Assembly: GCA_900109435.1 (NCBI GenBank)
Contig: FNZT01000004.1
Coordinates: forward strand, 1 to 38,574
Source of the DNA: Ruminococcus sp. YRD2003
Lineage (GTDB): Bacteria > Bacillota > Clostridia > Oscillospirales > Ruminococcaceae
Length of the DNA stretch: 38,574 bases
Reading direction: 5' to 3'
How positions within the stretch are numbered: the first letter of the stretch is position 1; each line of letters opens with the position of its first letter. The position numbers were made by a program, and so were the translations under genes. Below, piece by piece: positions 1 through 8,356 of the stretch. The notes beneath the pieces are model-generated. The model did no database searches. It saw only the letters and a program-made list of their open reading frames with translations, and had not been told where the DNA came from.

Positions 1-173
1 CATAACGCATTTTATCATAAGCCTTTAGCCTTTAGCCGTTAGCCGTTAGCTAATGGTATCGCCTGACGGCGATATATTTCAAATTATGTCCGCGTAAGCG
101 GACACCGCAAGCTAATGGCTAAAGGCTAACAGCTAACGGCTCTAAAATAACCGCCATAACGCATTTTATCATA
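1..173. repeat. Repeat block bounded by 19-base direct repeats
   Basis: The 19 bases at 1-19 (CATAACGCATTTTATCATA) recur exactly at 155-173. Between them are TTAGCC(G/T)-type short repeats near 25-55, and an inverted relative of them near 110-142 (GCTAATGGCTAAAGGCTAA). Two compact hairpins also lie inside: ATCGCC-TGAC-GGCGAT at 59-74 and GTCCGC-GTAA-GCGGAC near 89-104. No protein is encoded. The layout suggests a small non-autonomous repeat element, but the window starts inside it, so its left border is unknown. Confidence 0.6.
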
Positions 174-348
174 TACATTTTTTAATGTCAAGTACATTGT
201 GCACAAATCTTTTGCGGCAGAGGCCGAAAAGCGCATTGCGGGCATCAGCCTCTGCACCGTTGACAGAAAAGCGTGCTAATTCAACAAACAATTACAAATA
301 CCGACACTGTTGATTTTATACAAACTGCACGCACCGTTTCGCCGCGCC

Positions 349-377
349 TTGACATTTTTGGCGAAATGTATTATAAT
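349..377 (+). promoter_or_regulatory. SigA-type promoter of the citrate synthase gene
   Basis: TTGACA at 349-354 and TATAAT at 372-377 are separated by exactly 17 bases, a perfect match to the vegetative promoter consensus. The ribosome site AGAAAGGA at 412-419 and the ATG at 431 follow. Between 174 and 348 I see no gene, only a loose inverted repeat of GCAGAGGC near 213-260. Confidence 0.85.
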
Positions 378-430
378 AATAACATCTTTAGGCTTCATTT
401 TCCACAGACACAGAAAGGACGGCGATAAAA

Positions 431-1798
431 ATGGATTACAGATTTTCTAAAATAACTCCCGAGATAACCAAGCTCGCGGAACGTTCTATCGACAGCTATA
501 AAATAAACCCCGAACTTTACACACAATATGACGTTAAACGAGGACTGCGCGACATAAACGGAAACGGTGTTGTCGCCGGTCTTACCAATATAAGCACGAT
601 AAAGGTGCTCGATATGGGCGACGGTATGCCCAATCACGGCGACGGCAAGCTCTACTACCGCGGCATCGACGTTGAGGACATCGTCGAGGGCTTCATCAAG
701 GAGAAGCGCTTCGGCTATGAGGAGACCGTATACCTCCTGCTCTTCGGCACCATGCCCAGTGAACACGAGCTTGCGGAGTTCAGACAGCTCCTTGCGGACT
801 TCCGCACGCTCCCGTCATCGTTCACCCGCGACGTCATCATGAAGGCTCCCAGCGACAATATGATGAACACTCTCGCAAAGAGCGTGCTTGCGCTGTACTC
901 CTATGATGACAACGCGAATGATATCTCGATACCGAACGTCCTTCGCCAGTGCGTGGAGCTCATAACGCTCTTCCCCGTACTCGCGGTCTACGGCTATAAC
1001 GCGTACAAATACAGCAGTGAGGGCGGCAGTCTCTTTATCCACGACCCCCGCCCCGAGCTCTCAATTGCCGAGAATCTGCTGTATATGCTCCGCCCCGACA
1101 AGAGCTTCACCGAGCTCGAGGCGCGTATCCTCGACCTCGCGCTCGTGCTCCACGCCGAGCACGGCGGCGGAAACAACTCGACATTCACTGTACACGTAGT
1201 GTCCTCGTCGGGCACGGATACCTATTCTGCGATAGCGGCGGCACTCGGCTCGCTGAAGGGCCCCAAGCACGGCGGAGCCAATATCAAGGTAGCTATGATG
1301 TTCGACGATATGAAGCAGTCGGTAAGCGACTGGACGGACGAAGAGGAGGTGCGCGGTTATCTGCGCAGGCTCCTTCACAAGGAAGCCTTCGACAGAGCAG
1401 GGCTCATCTACGGTATGGGACACGCCGTATACTCGCAGTCAGACCCGCGTGCGAAGGTGTTCAAGGGCTTTGTTGAGAGTCTCAGCTCCGAGAAGGGCAG
1501 GCACGACGAATTCGCACTGTATTCGCTGGTCGAGCGCCTTGCTCCCGAGGTCATCGCCGAGGAGCGCCGCATATACAAGGGCGTGTGCGCGAACGTTGAC
1601 TTCTACAGCGGCTTCGTATATCGTATGCTCGGCATCCCCGACGAGCTCTTCACGCCGATATTTGCTGTTTCGCGCATTGCAGGCTGGTCGGCGCACCGCA
1701 TAGAGGAGCTCATCAACTCGAACAAGATAATCCGCCCCGCATACAAGGCTATCTCGCCCATGCGCGAGTACACCGATATGGAGAACCGCATGGACTGA
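431..1798 (+). CDS. gltA: Citrate synthase
   Basis: Condenses acetyl-CoA with oxaloacetate to citrate in the cytoplasm, the first step of the oxidative branch that leads to 2-oxoglutarate and glutamate. The 455 residues show the family landmarks in order: an HAEHGGGNNSTF segment with the active-site histidine region, the GPKHGGAN loop, GMGHAVY with the second histidine, and SDPRA with the catalytic aspartate. The length is in the range of the longer citrate synthases of Clostridia. The ATG at 431 is preceded by AGAAAGGA and a consensus promoter. No aconitase or isocitrate dehydrogenase gene lies nearby. A 2-methylcitrate synthase cannot be excluded from sequence alone, but no propionate genes are present. 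Confidence 0.92.
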   Translation: MDYRFSKITPEITKLAERSIDSYKINPELYTQYDVKRGLRDINGNGVVAGLTNISTIKVLDMGDGMPNHGDGKLYYRGIDVEDIVEGFIKEKRFGYEETVYLLLFGTMPSEHELAEFRQLLADFRTLPSSFTRDVIMKAPSDNMMNTLAKSVLALYSYDDNANDISIPNVLRQCVELITLFPVLAVYGYNAYKYSSEGGSLFIHDPRPELSIAENLLYMLRPDKSFTELEARILDLALVLHAEHGGGNNSTFTVHVVSSSGTDTYSAIAAALGSLKGPKHGGANIKVAMMFDDMKQSVSDWTDEEEVRGYLRRLLHKEAFDRAGLIYGMGHAVYSQSDPRAKVFKGFVESLSSEKGRHDEFALYSLVERLAPEVIAEERRIYKGVCANVDFYSGFVYRMLGIPDELFTPIFAVSRIAGWSAHRIEELINSNKIIRPAYKAISPMREYTDMENRMD

Positions 1799-1832
1799 TT
1801 TTCGGTTCGGAACGCAAAAAAGAGGGATTTGT

Positions 1833-2486
1833 ATGATTTGCAAAAAGTGTAACTATGAGATACCCGACGGGGCGAAATTCTGCCCGATATGCGGCGAGAA
1901 ACAGGACGTTCCCGCGGCATATCCCGCACCCGTTCCGCCTCCGCCGCCTGCATACGGCTATGCTCAGCCGCAGGAGAGCGTGAAGGATTCGCCGAAATAT
2001 GTCGGCTTCGGAGAGGCGATAAAGCTCTATTTCGTGAACTATGTCAACTTCAAAACGCGCTCGACGAGAAGCGAATACTGGTATGCTTTCCTGTTCGTGA
2101 CGATGATAAAGATATGCTGCTGGCTGCTGAATGCTGTTATCCCCGGTCTGTCTTATCTTGCAAGCTTGGCATTCTTTCTGCCGACCCTTGCGATAACCTA
2201 CAGGCGTTTCCACGATACGGGCAGAACAGGCATCTTCCCGCTGATAAAGTCGATAGTGTGCTGCTTATGGAGCATACTGAGTGCGGCTGTGGTCATATGC
2301 TTCATGCTGGCGATATTCGGTGCTATAGACGATGATATCATATCCATCGAGGGCTGGCTGGCAATGCTGTTCATCGCGAGCGGAACAATGTTCATACCGC
2401 TCGGATTGAAGGTTTACGAGATAGTGATATGCTGTCTCGACGGTCAGCATGAGCCCAACAAGTACGGCAGAGAGCCGAGGAACTGA
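1833..2486 (+). CDS. Zinc-ribbon plus DUF805 membrane protein
   Basis: The 217-residue protein begins with a zinc ribbon (CKKC near residue 3 and CPIC near residue 17), a feature of many Firmicute membrane proteins. A proline-rich linker (residues about 29-45) follows, and then a DUF805-type membrane domain starting near FGEAIKLYFVNYVNFK, with the family's R-S-E-Y-W entry motif and about four hydrophobic segments. The YRRFHDTGRTG motif near residue 115 is typical of DUF805. Function is unknown; it sits in the cytoplasmic membrane. The ribosome site AGAGGG precedes the ATG. It follows citrate synthase by 34 bases and is probably co-transcribed with it, with no obvious functional link. Confidence 0.8.
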   Translation: MICKKCNYEIPDGAKFCPICGEKQDVPAAYPAPVPPPPPAYGYAQPQESVKDSPKYVGFGEAIKLYFVNYVNFKTRSTRSEYWYAFLFVTMIKICCWLLNAVIPGLSYLASLAFFLPTLAITYRRFHDTGRTGIFPLIKSIVCCLWSILSAAVVICFMLAIFGAIDDDIISIEGWLAMLFIASGTMFIPLGLKVYEIVICCLDGQHEPNKYGREPRN

Positions 2487-2488
2487 AT

Positions 2489-3109
2489 ATGTGGAAAGAT
2501 ATTTTTGCTCCGTGGAGAGCAGCTTTTGAGGAGGCATGGGAAGCCTTCCGCACGGGAAGTGTCCCGATAGGTGCGGCGCTCTGCGATGAAAGCGGCGCTA
2601 TACTGCTCTGCGACCGCAACCGCTCGAATGAAGCGGATACGGTAAACCGCCGTATATCGCACGCTGAGGCGAATCTGCTGAGGCGGCTCGACACCTCCGT
2701 CGGCGACCTGCACAGCCTCACCCTCTATACTACGATGGAGCCGTGTCCCATGTGCATGGGAACGGCAGTTATGGCGGGGATAAGGCATCTGCGCTCCGCC
2801 GCCCGCGACCCTTACTGCGGTATGGTACACCTTGCCGAGACCGAGCCGTACTATGCGGAAAAGCGCCTCGACTTCACGTTTGAGCTCGGCGAGGTCGAGC
2901 TCGTTCAGCTCACCGTGCAGAGCTACCGCGAGCTGAGATACGTCGACAGCGGCGCGAGCCCGAAGGTGCTCGATAAGTTTGAAGCGTATATGCCCGAGGC
3001 AGTCTCCGCCGCGCGTGAGCTCTACGCCGCGAAAGAGCTCGACAGGCTTGCCGAAGCAGGTACAGCGGCAGGCGAGGTGTTCGACCGTATATTGGCAATG
3101 TTCGGCTGA
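2489..3109 (+). CDS. Nucleoside deaminase (cytidine/deoxycytidylate deaminase fold)
   Basis: A zinc-dependent hydrolytic deaminase of the CDA/TadA/guanine-deaminase superfamily. The zinc and proton-shuttle motif HAE is at residues 58-60, and the second zinc motif PCPMC has cysteines at about 86 and 89. At 206 residues it is longer than TadA (about 150-160), with an extra C-terminal helical part, so it is more likely a small-molecule deaminase or an uncharacterised paralogue than the tRNA adenosine deaminase. It starts 2 bases after the previous stop, with GAGGAA upstream, so translation is probably coupled. Substrate (guanine, cytosine or other) cannot be read from the sequence. Confidence 0.8.
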   Translation: MWKDIFAPWRAAFEEAWEAFRTGSVPIGAALCDESGAILLCDRNRSNEADTVNRRISHAEANLLRRLDTSVGDLHSLTLYTTMEPCPMCMGTAVMAGIRHLRSAARDPYCGMVHLAETEPYYAEKRLDFTFELGEVELVQLTVQSYRELRYVDSGASPKVLDKFEAYMPEAVSAARELYAAKELDRLAEAGTAAGEVFDRILAMFG

Positions 3110-3175
3110 AAAAAGGTAATTATGCTGTTCTGCGGCATCTCCCGCGGACAGGCTTTAATGAAAGGAATGATGTAT

Positions 3176-4186
3176 ATGGCAAATTCAACACAGCTCATCA
3201 ACTGGGGGGGCATGACCTGCGTCAAGCTGAGTGCAGGCGGCTATGAAGCGCTGATAGCATACGAGATAGGCTCCAACGTTATCCGTCTGCGCGATAACAG
3301 GAACGGTCTCGAATTCTTCCGCTACTCCGACGACAACGACGCGGACGTTATAAGGCAGTCCGCAGAGGTATGGGGACTCCCCACCCTCTATCTGCCCAAC
3401 CGTTTCGCAGACGGCGTGCTCAAGACCTCGGACGCTGTTTATCAGCTCCCCGTCAACGAGAAGGCTCCCTATAACAACCACATCCACGGCTTTATACACA
3501 AGCGCGTACACGAGCTGGTCGAGCACAATGCCGACGGAAACTGTGCGTGGGTCAAGACCCGCTACGTATACGACGAGAACGACGAGTTCTTCAAATACCT
3601 GCCGATACGCTTCGTCGCGGAGTACACCTTCACCCTCTCGGAGAACGGACTCGAGCAGAACATCAGCTTCACGAACAATTCCAATGTTGTGATGCCGATA
3701 TCCATAGCCTCGCACACGGCGATAAACGCTCCGTTCGTTGACGGTGCAAAGGAGTCGGATATCCGCCTGACAGTGCCGATAGGCAAGAAGTGTGAGCTCA
3801 ACGAGCGCTGCTTGCCGACGGAGAAGCTCAAGTCCCTCACAATGTGGGACCTTGAATACAAGACGGGCAACAAGTGCCCCGTATTGCAGGTAGTCGACAA
3901 CGATATGTATTTCGGCGAGTATGCCGAGCTCGACCACGAGAAGTTCCACGGCGTCATCGCCGAGGATATCGCCAGCGGCAAGAAGCTCTGCTACGAGGTA
4001 TCGGACGAGTACAAGTTCTGGATAATCTGGAACGACCGCGGCTTCAACCACTATTTCTGTCCCGAGCCCATGACAGCGATGATAGACGCGCCGAATCTCA
4101 GCCTTCCCGCAGATGTGACAGGCTACCGCGAGATAAAGCCGGGCGAGACATTCAAGTCCCACCAGCGCTTTTTCACAAAGCTTTGA
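3176..4186 (+). CDS. Aldose 1-epimerase family protein
   Basis: A 336-residue protein of the galactose-mutarotase/aldose 1-epimerase beta-sandwich superfamily, which interconverts alpha and beta anomers of sugars or sugar phosphates. Visible signs are the early G-x-N-V-I-R-L strand, the LPNRFADG segment, the N-N-H-I-H-G-F-I-H motif near residue 105 (catalytic-histidine region), and a later SHTAINAPF segment. An upstream ATG at 3122 in the same frame is unlikely to be used: AAAGGA at 3161-3166 lies 9 bases before the ATG at 3176. ATGs at 3167 and 3170 are too close to it. A strong terminator follows directly. Substrate unknown. Confidence 0.8.
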   Translation: MANSTQLINWGGMTCVKLSAGGYEALIAYEIGSNVIRLRDNRNGLEFFRYSDDNDADVIRQSAEVWGLPTLYLPNRFADGVLKTSDAVYQLPVNEKAPYNNHIHGFIHKRVHELVEHNADGNCAWVKTRYVYDENDEFFKYLPIRFVAEYTFTLSENGLEQNISFTNNSNVVMPISIASHTAINAPFVDGAKESDIRLTVPIGKKCELNERCLPTEKLKSLTMWDLEYKTGNKCPVLQVVDNDMYFGEYAELDHEKFHGVIAEDIASGKKLCYEVSDEYKFWIIWNDRGFNHYFCPEPMTAMIDAPNLSLPADVTGYREIKPGETFKSHQRFFTKL

Positions 4187-4212
4187 CCGCCGTATCTGTA
4201 CGGTGTTGCATT

Positions 4213-4256
4213 AAAAAAAGGCTGCCGGGGGAGCACTCCCCCTGGCAGCTTTTTTA
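4213..4256. terminator. Bidirectional intrinsic terminator
   Basis: A stem made of GCTGCC-GGGGGAG (4221-4233) and CTCCCCC-T-GGCAGC (to about 4249) is flanked by seven A residues on the left and a T run on the right. It can therefore end both the forward epimerase transcript and the reverse recR operon. The right T run overlaps the recR stop codon. Confidence 0.9.
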
Positions 4257-4856
4257 CATATTATTGCGGTTTTCGAGCGCCTTATACAGTGTGACCTCGT
4301 CCGCATATTCGAGAATTCCCCCGACGGGCAGACCGAACGCCAGCCTCGACACCTTCACGCCGAGCGGCTTGAGCAGTCCCGCCACGTACAGAGCTGTAGC
4401 GTCGCCCTCTACCGTGGGATTGGTCGCCATGATGACCTCCTCCACGCCGCCCTTTGCGATACGTGCGAGGAGCTCCTTGATACGGAGCTTGTCGGGAGTC
4501 ACGCCGTCCATAGGCGAAAGCAGCCCGTGCAGCACGTGATACACGCCGTTGTATTCGCGTGTGCGCTCGAAAGCTGTCACGTCCTTAGGTCCCTCGACCA
4601 CGCAGATGACGCTTCTGTCGCGTTCGTCGTCGTCGCATATGGGACAAATCTCGCGCTCCGTGAGGTTCTGGCAGATATTGCAGCAGCGCACGTTCTTCTT
4701 CGCGTCGAGCAGAGCCTGTGCGAATTCCTCTACCGCGCCCTCGTCCATAGACATGACGTGGTAGGCGAGCCGCTGAGCCGATTTCATGCCGATACCCGGC
4801 AGAGAAGCGAACTTTTCCGCCAGTATGACCAGCGGAAGAGCGTTATGGTCGGGCAT
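4254..4856 (-). CDS. recR: Recombination mediator RecR
   Basis: RecR works with RecF and RecO to load RecA on gapped DNA in recombinational repair. The 200 residues have the normal family length. They show the helix-hairpin-helix (LPGIGMKSAQRLA, residues 19-31), the four-cysteine zinc finger (CC..C near 58-62 and C..C near 71-74) and the Toprim domain beginning with VVEGPKDV near 87. The ATG lies 5 bases after the ybaB stop and has only a weak ribosome site, so coupling to ybaB is likely. The dnaX-ybaB-recR order is a classic conserved cluster. The gene ends inside the bidirectional terminator. Confidence 0.95.
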   Translation of the reverse strand: MPDHNALPLVILAEKFASLPGIGMKSAQRLAYHVMSMDEGAVEEFAQALLDAKKNVRCCNICQNLTEREICPICDDDERDRSVICVVEGPKDVTAFERTREYNGVYHVLHGLLSPMDGVTPDKLRIKELLARIAKGGVEEVIMATNPTVEGDATALYVAGLLKPLGVKVSRLAFGLPVGGILEYADEVTLYKALENRNNM

Positions 4857-4861
4857 AGCTA

Positions 4862-5212
4862 TCAGAACAGACCGGGAAGCGAAACGCCGCCTGTTATCTT
4901 GCTCATCTCAGACTCAGTGGTAGTCTCGATGTTGTTTACAGCCTCGTTGACAGCGCTGATGATGAGGTCCTGAAGCATCTCGATGTCCTCGGGGTCAACG
5001 ACCTCGGGCTTGAGGCTGAGAGACTTTATGACCTTCTTGCCCGAAAGAGTTACCTCTACAGCTCCGCCGCCTGCTGTTGCGGTGAAGTCGCGAGCCTCGA
5101 TGTCCTCCTGAAGAGCGGTTATCTCGTCCTGCATCTTCTGAGCCTGCTTTATCATCTGGTTCATGTTCTGGGCGCCGCCGCCGCCGATATTCTTAGGTAT
5201 TCTTGCTTTCAT
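4862..5212 (-). CDS. ybaB: YbaB/EbfC family nucleoid-associated protein
   Basis: A small DNA-binding protein of the YbaB/EbfC family: 116 residues, normal length. The N-terminal glycine-rich stretch (GGGG near 11-14) is followed by NMNQMIKQAQKMQ, the central FTATAGGGAVEV core and a C-terminal LPGLF. The family forms dimers with a tweezer-like shape and binds DNA. AAGGAG sits 8 bases before the ATG. It lies between dnaX and recR as in most bacteria. Confidence 0.93.
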   Translation of the reverse strand: MKARIPKNIGGGGAQNMNQMIKQAQKMQDEITALQEDIEARDFTATAGGGAVEVTLSGKKVIKSLSLKPEVVDPEDIEMLQDLIISAVNEAVNNIETTTESEMSKITGGVSLPGLF

Positions 5213-5234
5213 TGTAATTTCTCCTTTTTAGGTT

Positions 5235-6863
5235 TTATTGGTTTGCATTATTATCAACAGCTGTTTCTACATTGCTGTTAACGGCTTTCTGAATGAGCTG
5301 CTCGGCGAGGTTCTTGGTATCCTCGACCGAAGTGGTGCAGCGCGCGGTCAGTCGGTACTTCTGCCCAAGGACGTTGAATATCGCACGTCCGAGCGATACC
5401 GCGTTATCCTTGTTGCTCTTGAAGAGCGATATGAAGAAGTTGTTGGGGGTGAAGATGCAGAGCACATTTCCCTTTGTTGCGGCAGTAGAGCCCTCAAGGC
5501 TCCCCGCGCAGGACGGGTTGAGCTTGCGGAATTCATCCATTATCTCGTCCCATTTCTCACACGGAGTGAGCTCCTCTTCCCTGACGGTGCCGATATCGAC
5601 TCTCGTATCGGGAGCGGGCTCGCTGTCGGCTGCGGGGCTCGAAGCGGTGTAAACTCTGCGGGTATCGCGGCTCGGCTCGGCGGGCTGATGGCTGCCTGTC
5701 GGCATAGCGTTGAGCTTGTCCTCCAACTGTTTTATTTTATCATAAATTTCGGAATTGTCAATAGCAGCGGCGGCATTTGTTACCCTGCCGCATATTTTTA
5801 TGAGCGTCATCTCGAATTCGACGCGCTTGTTGAGCACTCTCATCATACGCTCGCGGCAGACCTGCAAAGCCTCGATGCGGCTCATTATCTCTCCGAGCTC
5901 CGACCTCTCGGCAATAGCTTTGAGGCGCTCGAGCTCCTCGGGAGTACACACGAGGATATCCGCGGCGCTCTCGGGCGAAGCCTTGATGAGCATGATGTTG
6001 CGGAGCTGCAATATCAGCTCCTCGCAGAGATTCGTGAGGTCTTTGGACATATTGTAGAGCTTGTCCGTCTCCGCAAGAGCGGCGGGAGCGTCCGAATCGG
6101 TGACGGCTTCGAGTATGACATAGAGGCTGTCTCTGCCCGCTATGCCCGCCGTATTTGATACGGCAGCGGCGTCGATTTTTTCGGCAGTGACCGAGCACTG
6201 GTCGAGCAGCGAGACCGCGTCGCGCATACCGCCGTCGGCAATTTTAGCTATCATGTCCGCACCGTCATCGGTGAGAGAAATGTCCTCCTGTGAGGCAATA
6301 TACAGCAGTCTTGCAGCGATATCCTTCTGCTTTATGCGGCGGAAGTCATATCTCTGACAGCGCGAGGTAATGGTCGCGGGGACTTTCTGTATCTCGGTGG
6401 TCGCGAGTATGAACTTGACATACTCGGGCGGCTCCTCCATAATTTTGAGCAGAGCGTTGAACGCCTGCATAGACAGCATATGCACCTCGTCGATGATATA
6501 CACCTTGAACCTACAGCGCTCGGGGGAGTAGATGGCTCCGTCGCGGAGGTCGCGTATATCGTTGACGCTGTTGTTGGAGGCTGCGTCTATCTCGATGATA
6601 TCGGTTAGAGCGCCCTCGTCGGCGTCGCGGCAGATATCGCATTCGAGGCAGGGGCTGCCGTCCTTCATATTCGGGCAGTTTACAGCCTTTGCGAGGATAC
6701 GCGCGCAGGTGGTCTTGCCCGTACCGCGCGAGCCCGTGAAGAGGTAGGCATGAGCGGTCTTGTCGTTCTTTATCTGATTTTTGAGAGTATCTGTTATATG
6801 CTGCTGGGAGATAACGTCGTCGAATGTGAGCGGTCTCCACTTGCGGTAAAGCGCCTTATACAA
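5235..6863 (-). CDS. dnaX: DNA polymerase III subunit gamma/tau
   Basis: The ATPase of the clamp loader, which opens the beta clamp and organises the replicative polymerase. The 542 residues carry Walker A GSRGTGKT (44-51), a four-cysteine zinc module (C63, C72, C75, C78), Walker B YIIDEVHML, the SRC arginine-finger motif near 168 and the lid, then the oligomerisation domain. A linker with PAEPSRD-like sequence near 400 leads to a tau-like C-terminal domain. The start codon is TTG (6863-6861, Leu read as Met), preceded by GGGAGGGAG; the next residues YKALYRKWRP match the family's usual N-terminus, so TTG is clearly the start. No gamma-type frameshift slippery site was seen. Confidence 0.95.
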   Translation of the reverse strand: MYKALYRKWRPLTFDDVISQQHITDTLKNQIKNDKTAHAYLFTGSRGTGKTTCARILAKAVNCPNMKDGSPCLECDICRDADEGALTDIIEIDAASNNSVNDIRDLRDGAIYSPERCRFKVYIIDEVHMLSMQAFNALLKIMEEPPEYVKFILATTEIQKVPATITSRCQRYDFRRIKQKDIAARLLYIASQEDISLTDDGADMIAKIADGGMRDAVSLLDQCSVTAEKIDAAAVSNTAGIAGRDSLYVILEAVTDSDAPAALAETDKLYNMSKDLTNLCEELILQLRNIMLIKASPESAADILVCTPEELERLKAIAERSELGEIMSRIEALQVCRERMMRVLNKRVEFEMTLIKICGRVTNAAAAIDNSEIYDKIKQLEDKLNAMPTGSHQPAEPSRDTRRVYTASSPAADSEPAPDTRVDIGTVREEELTPCEKWDEIMDEFRKLNPSCAGSLEGSTAATKGNVLCIFTPNNFFISLFKSNKDNAVSLGRAIFNVLGQKYRLTARCTTSVEDTKNLAEQLIQKAVNSNVETAVDNNANQ

Positions 6864-6879
6864 TTTATCTCCCTCCCTT

Positions 6880-7782
6880 TCACTTCGTATCCCCGAGCTT
6901 TTGCAGTCTTTTCTCGGTCTCTTTTTCGTGTACGACCGAGTCGAGGATGCGCCTGTAGTAATCGGTAAAGCCCTTGGGGTCTTTTATGTGGTTGAGCAGA
7001 GCCTCGCGGAAGAGGCGCTCACCCTCGGTTATATCGCCGAGCATCACCTGCGCGATAGCCGCGCCGCCGTAAGCCTCCGCAACGGAGTGGCGGTTTGCGA
7101 TAGCCTTGCTGTACCAGCCGAGAGCCTCGGAAGGCTCATTGCGGTCGAGGAACATTCTTCCGATGTCGTTGTACACGAGGTTGCGGAAGGGACTTTTCTC
7201 GTCCGAGAGCACCTTGTTATACAGTCCGATAGCCTCTTCGGTATCGCCGTTGGCGCCCGTACATCTTGCGCGCAGGAACGGCAGTATGCTGTTGTCGAAT
7301 CCCTGTTCTGCGGCGCGCTCGTAGCACATCAGCGCGTTCGGATAGTAGCGGAGCTGGTCATAGCACCGCCCCGTATAGAAGCTGACCAGAGCCTTTTCGC
7401 TGTCGGTGAGGCGGCTCTCGTACTCCGAGCCGAGCAGCCTGAACTCGTCGAGCGAGGCGTTTATCCTGCGGTTGAAGTGGAGCTCGAGGGCGTGGCTGAA
7501 AATGCGGCATTTTTTGCTTATGCCGACGAAGTTTCTGCCGACGATGTCCATGTCGTACCTATGGAAGCCCGCAGCGAGCCTGAGCAGCGTCATCAGCGCC
7601 ATAGCAGCGATGTGCAGTGCCACAAGCACGCAGAGCAGCACCGTTACGGACAGCTCGAAGCGCAGCAGTTCAGCCGCAAGCACGAACAGATAGAACAATA
7701 TCAATCCGAGAAGCGACCCTATAGGAGCCGCCTGCATAACAGCGTCAGCGAGCCTGCCGAAAAAAGCCTTCAACACTTTCAT
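6880..7782 (-). CDS. Membrane-anchored TPR-repeat protein
   Basis: A 300-residue protein of unknown function. Two hydrophobic segments lie near residues 17-40 and 43-66. A cytoplasmic or extracytoplasmic region follows with at least three tetratricopeptide-like repeats, for example ALVSFYTGRCYDQLRYYPNA, NLVYNDIGRMFLDRNEPSEA and SVAEAYGGAAIAQVMLGD. Such proteins usually act as scaffolds. I chose the ATG at 7782 because an upstream in-frame extension would run into the ffs RNA and its T run. The ribosome site (GGGGCGGTG) is poor. It sits 16 bases before dnaX and 10 bases after the ffs terminator, so it is the first protein gene of the dnaX operon. Confidence 0.75.
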   Translation of the reverse strand: MKVLKAFFGRLADAVMQAAPIGSLLGLILFYLFVLAAELLRFELSVTVLLCVLVALHIAAMALMTLLRLAAGFHRYDMDIVGRNFVGISKKCRIFSHALELHFNRRINASLDEFRLLGSEYESRLTDSEKALVSFYTGRCYDQLRYYPNALMCYERAAEQGFDNSILPFLRARCTGANGDTEEAIGLYNKVLSDEKSPFRNLVYNDIGRMFLDRNEPSEALGWYSKAIANRHSVAEAYGGAAIAQVMLGDITEGERLFREALLNHIKDPKGFTDYYRRILDSVVHEKETEKRLQKLGDTK

Positions 7783-7792
7783 CACCGCCCCG

Positions 7793-7925
7793 AAAAAAAT
7801 TCCGGAACATAGATGTGCAGGCTTGCTGCGGCACACGAGACGATCCGCTTAATGCTGCTCGGTCTCCCGCCTGACATGGTTCACGGTGTCTTGTTGCACA
7901 GGGCCCGCACATCTATATTTCGGAA
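7793..7925 (-). ncRNA. ffs: Signal recognition particle RNA (ffs, small bacterial type)
   Basis: On the minus strand the conserved SRP helix-8 core is plain: GTGAACCATGTCAGGC, a GAGA (GNRA) tetraloop closed by CGG/CCG, then GAGCAGCATTAAGCGG and CGTGTGCCGCAG. The ends pair over some 23 bases (TTCCG..ATAGATGTGC.GGC with its near-complement), closing a long hairpin. A run of seven T residues at 7799-7793 follows directly, which is the terminator. The RNA binds Ffh and targets membrane proteins for co-translational insertion. Position beside dnaX-recR is common in Firmicutes. There is no Alu domain like that of the long Bacillus form. The exact 5' end is uncertain. Confidence 0.92.
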
Positions 7926-7968
7926 TTTCCTTAAAAATATTATAGCGGCGCATCAAACGCCACATATT

Positions 7969-7997
7969 ATTTTACCACATCGGCGCGTTCTTGTCAA
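7969..7997 (-). promoter_or_regulatory. SigA-type promoter of ffs
   Basis: Reading the minus strand, TTGACA (7997-7992) and TAAAAT (7974-7969) are 17 bases apart. Initiation near 7962 would give a leader with a small GGCG/CGCC hairpin. A second TATAAT at 7944-7939, closer to the mature RNA, has no good -35. Confidence 0.75.
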
Positions 7998-8068
7998 GAC
8001 TTTATTGTCTGTTTTTACACGGGAGACTCCTCACGGCAGCTTGACCATATACAGAACAGACAATTATC

Positions 8069-8260
8069 AGCCGCACATTTTGTGTGGTGCAGCTTGTCAA
8101 AAAAGTCATATTTCATTGTAAATCATTGGGCTGTCGAGGACGCCAGCCCCTACAATTTGGCTATTCTACGCAGATGTTTTTGTAGGGAACGCCGCCCTCG
8201 GCGTTCCGAAACAGGTTTATTGACAAGCTGAGCCGCACATTTTGTACGGTGCTGCCCATA
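8069..8260. repeat. Short repeats between ffs and the CorC-like gene
   Basis: GCCGCACATTTTGT occurs near 8071 and again near 8230, in each case followed by a GGTGC-like segment and accompanied by GCTTGTCAA or its complement. Between them lie two units of the TGTAGGG family: a degenerate one at 8117-8154, and TGTAGGGAACGCC-gcctc-GGCGTTCC at 8181-8207. No gene or RNA is evident between 7998 and 8297. Confidence 0.6.
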
Positions 8261-8297
8261 GTAAACTCTGCTGCCGTGTCATTTCTTGTTTTTTTGC

Positions 8298-8326
8298 TTG
8301 CATTATTCGCCGAAATATGGTAAAAT
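8298..8326 (+). promoter_or_regulatory. Promoter of the CorC-like gene
   Basis: TTGCAT (8298-8303), 17 bases, TAAAAT (8321-8326). Initiation would give a short leader of about 25 bases before the ATG at 8357. Confidence 0.6.
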
Positions 8327-8356
8327 AAACCTGTCTGTATGACAGAAAGGATGAAC

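Noticed and set aside
7813..8121. Plus-strand frame of 102 codons
   Set aside because: It is the antisense of the SRP RNA and its promoter.
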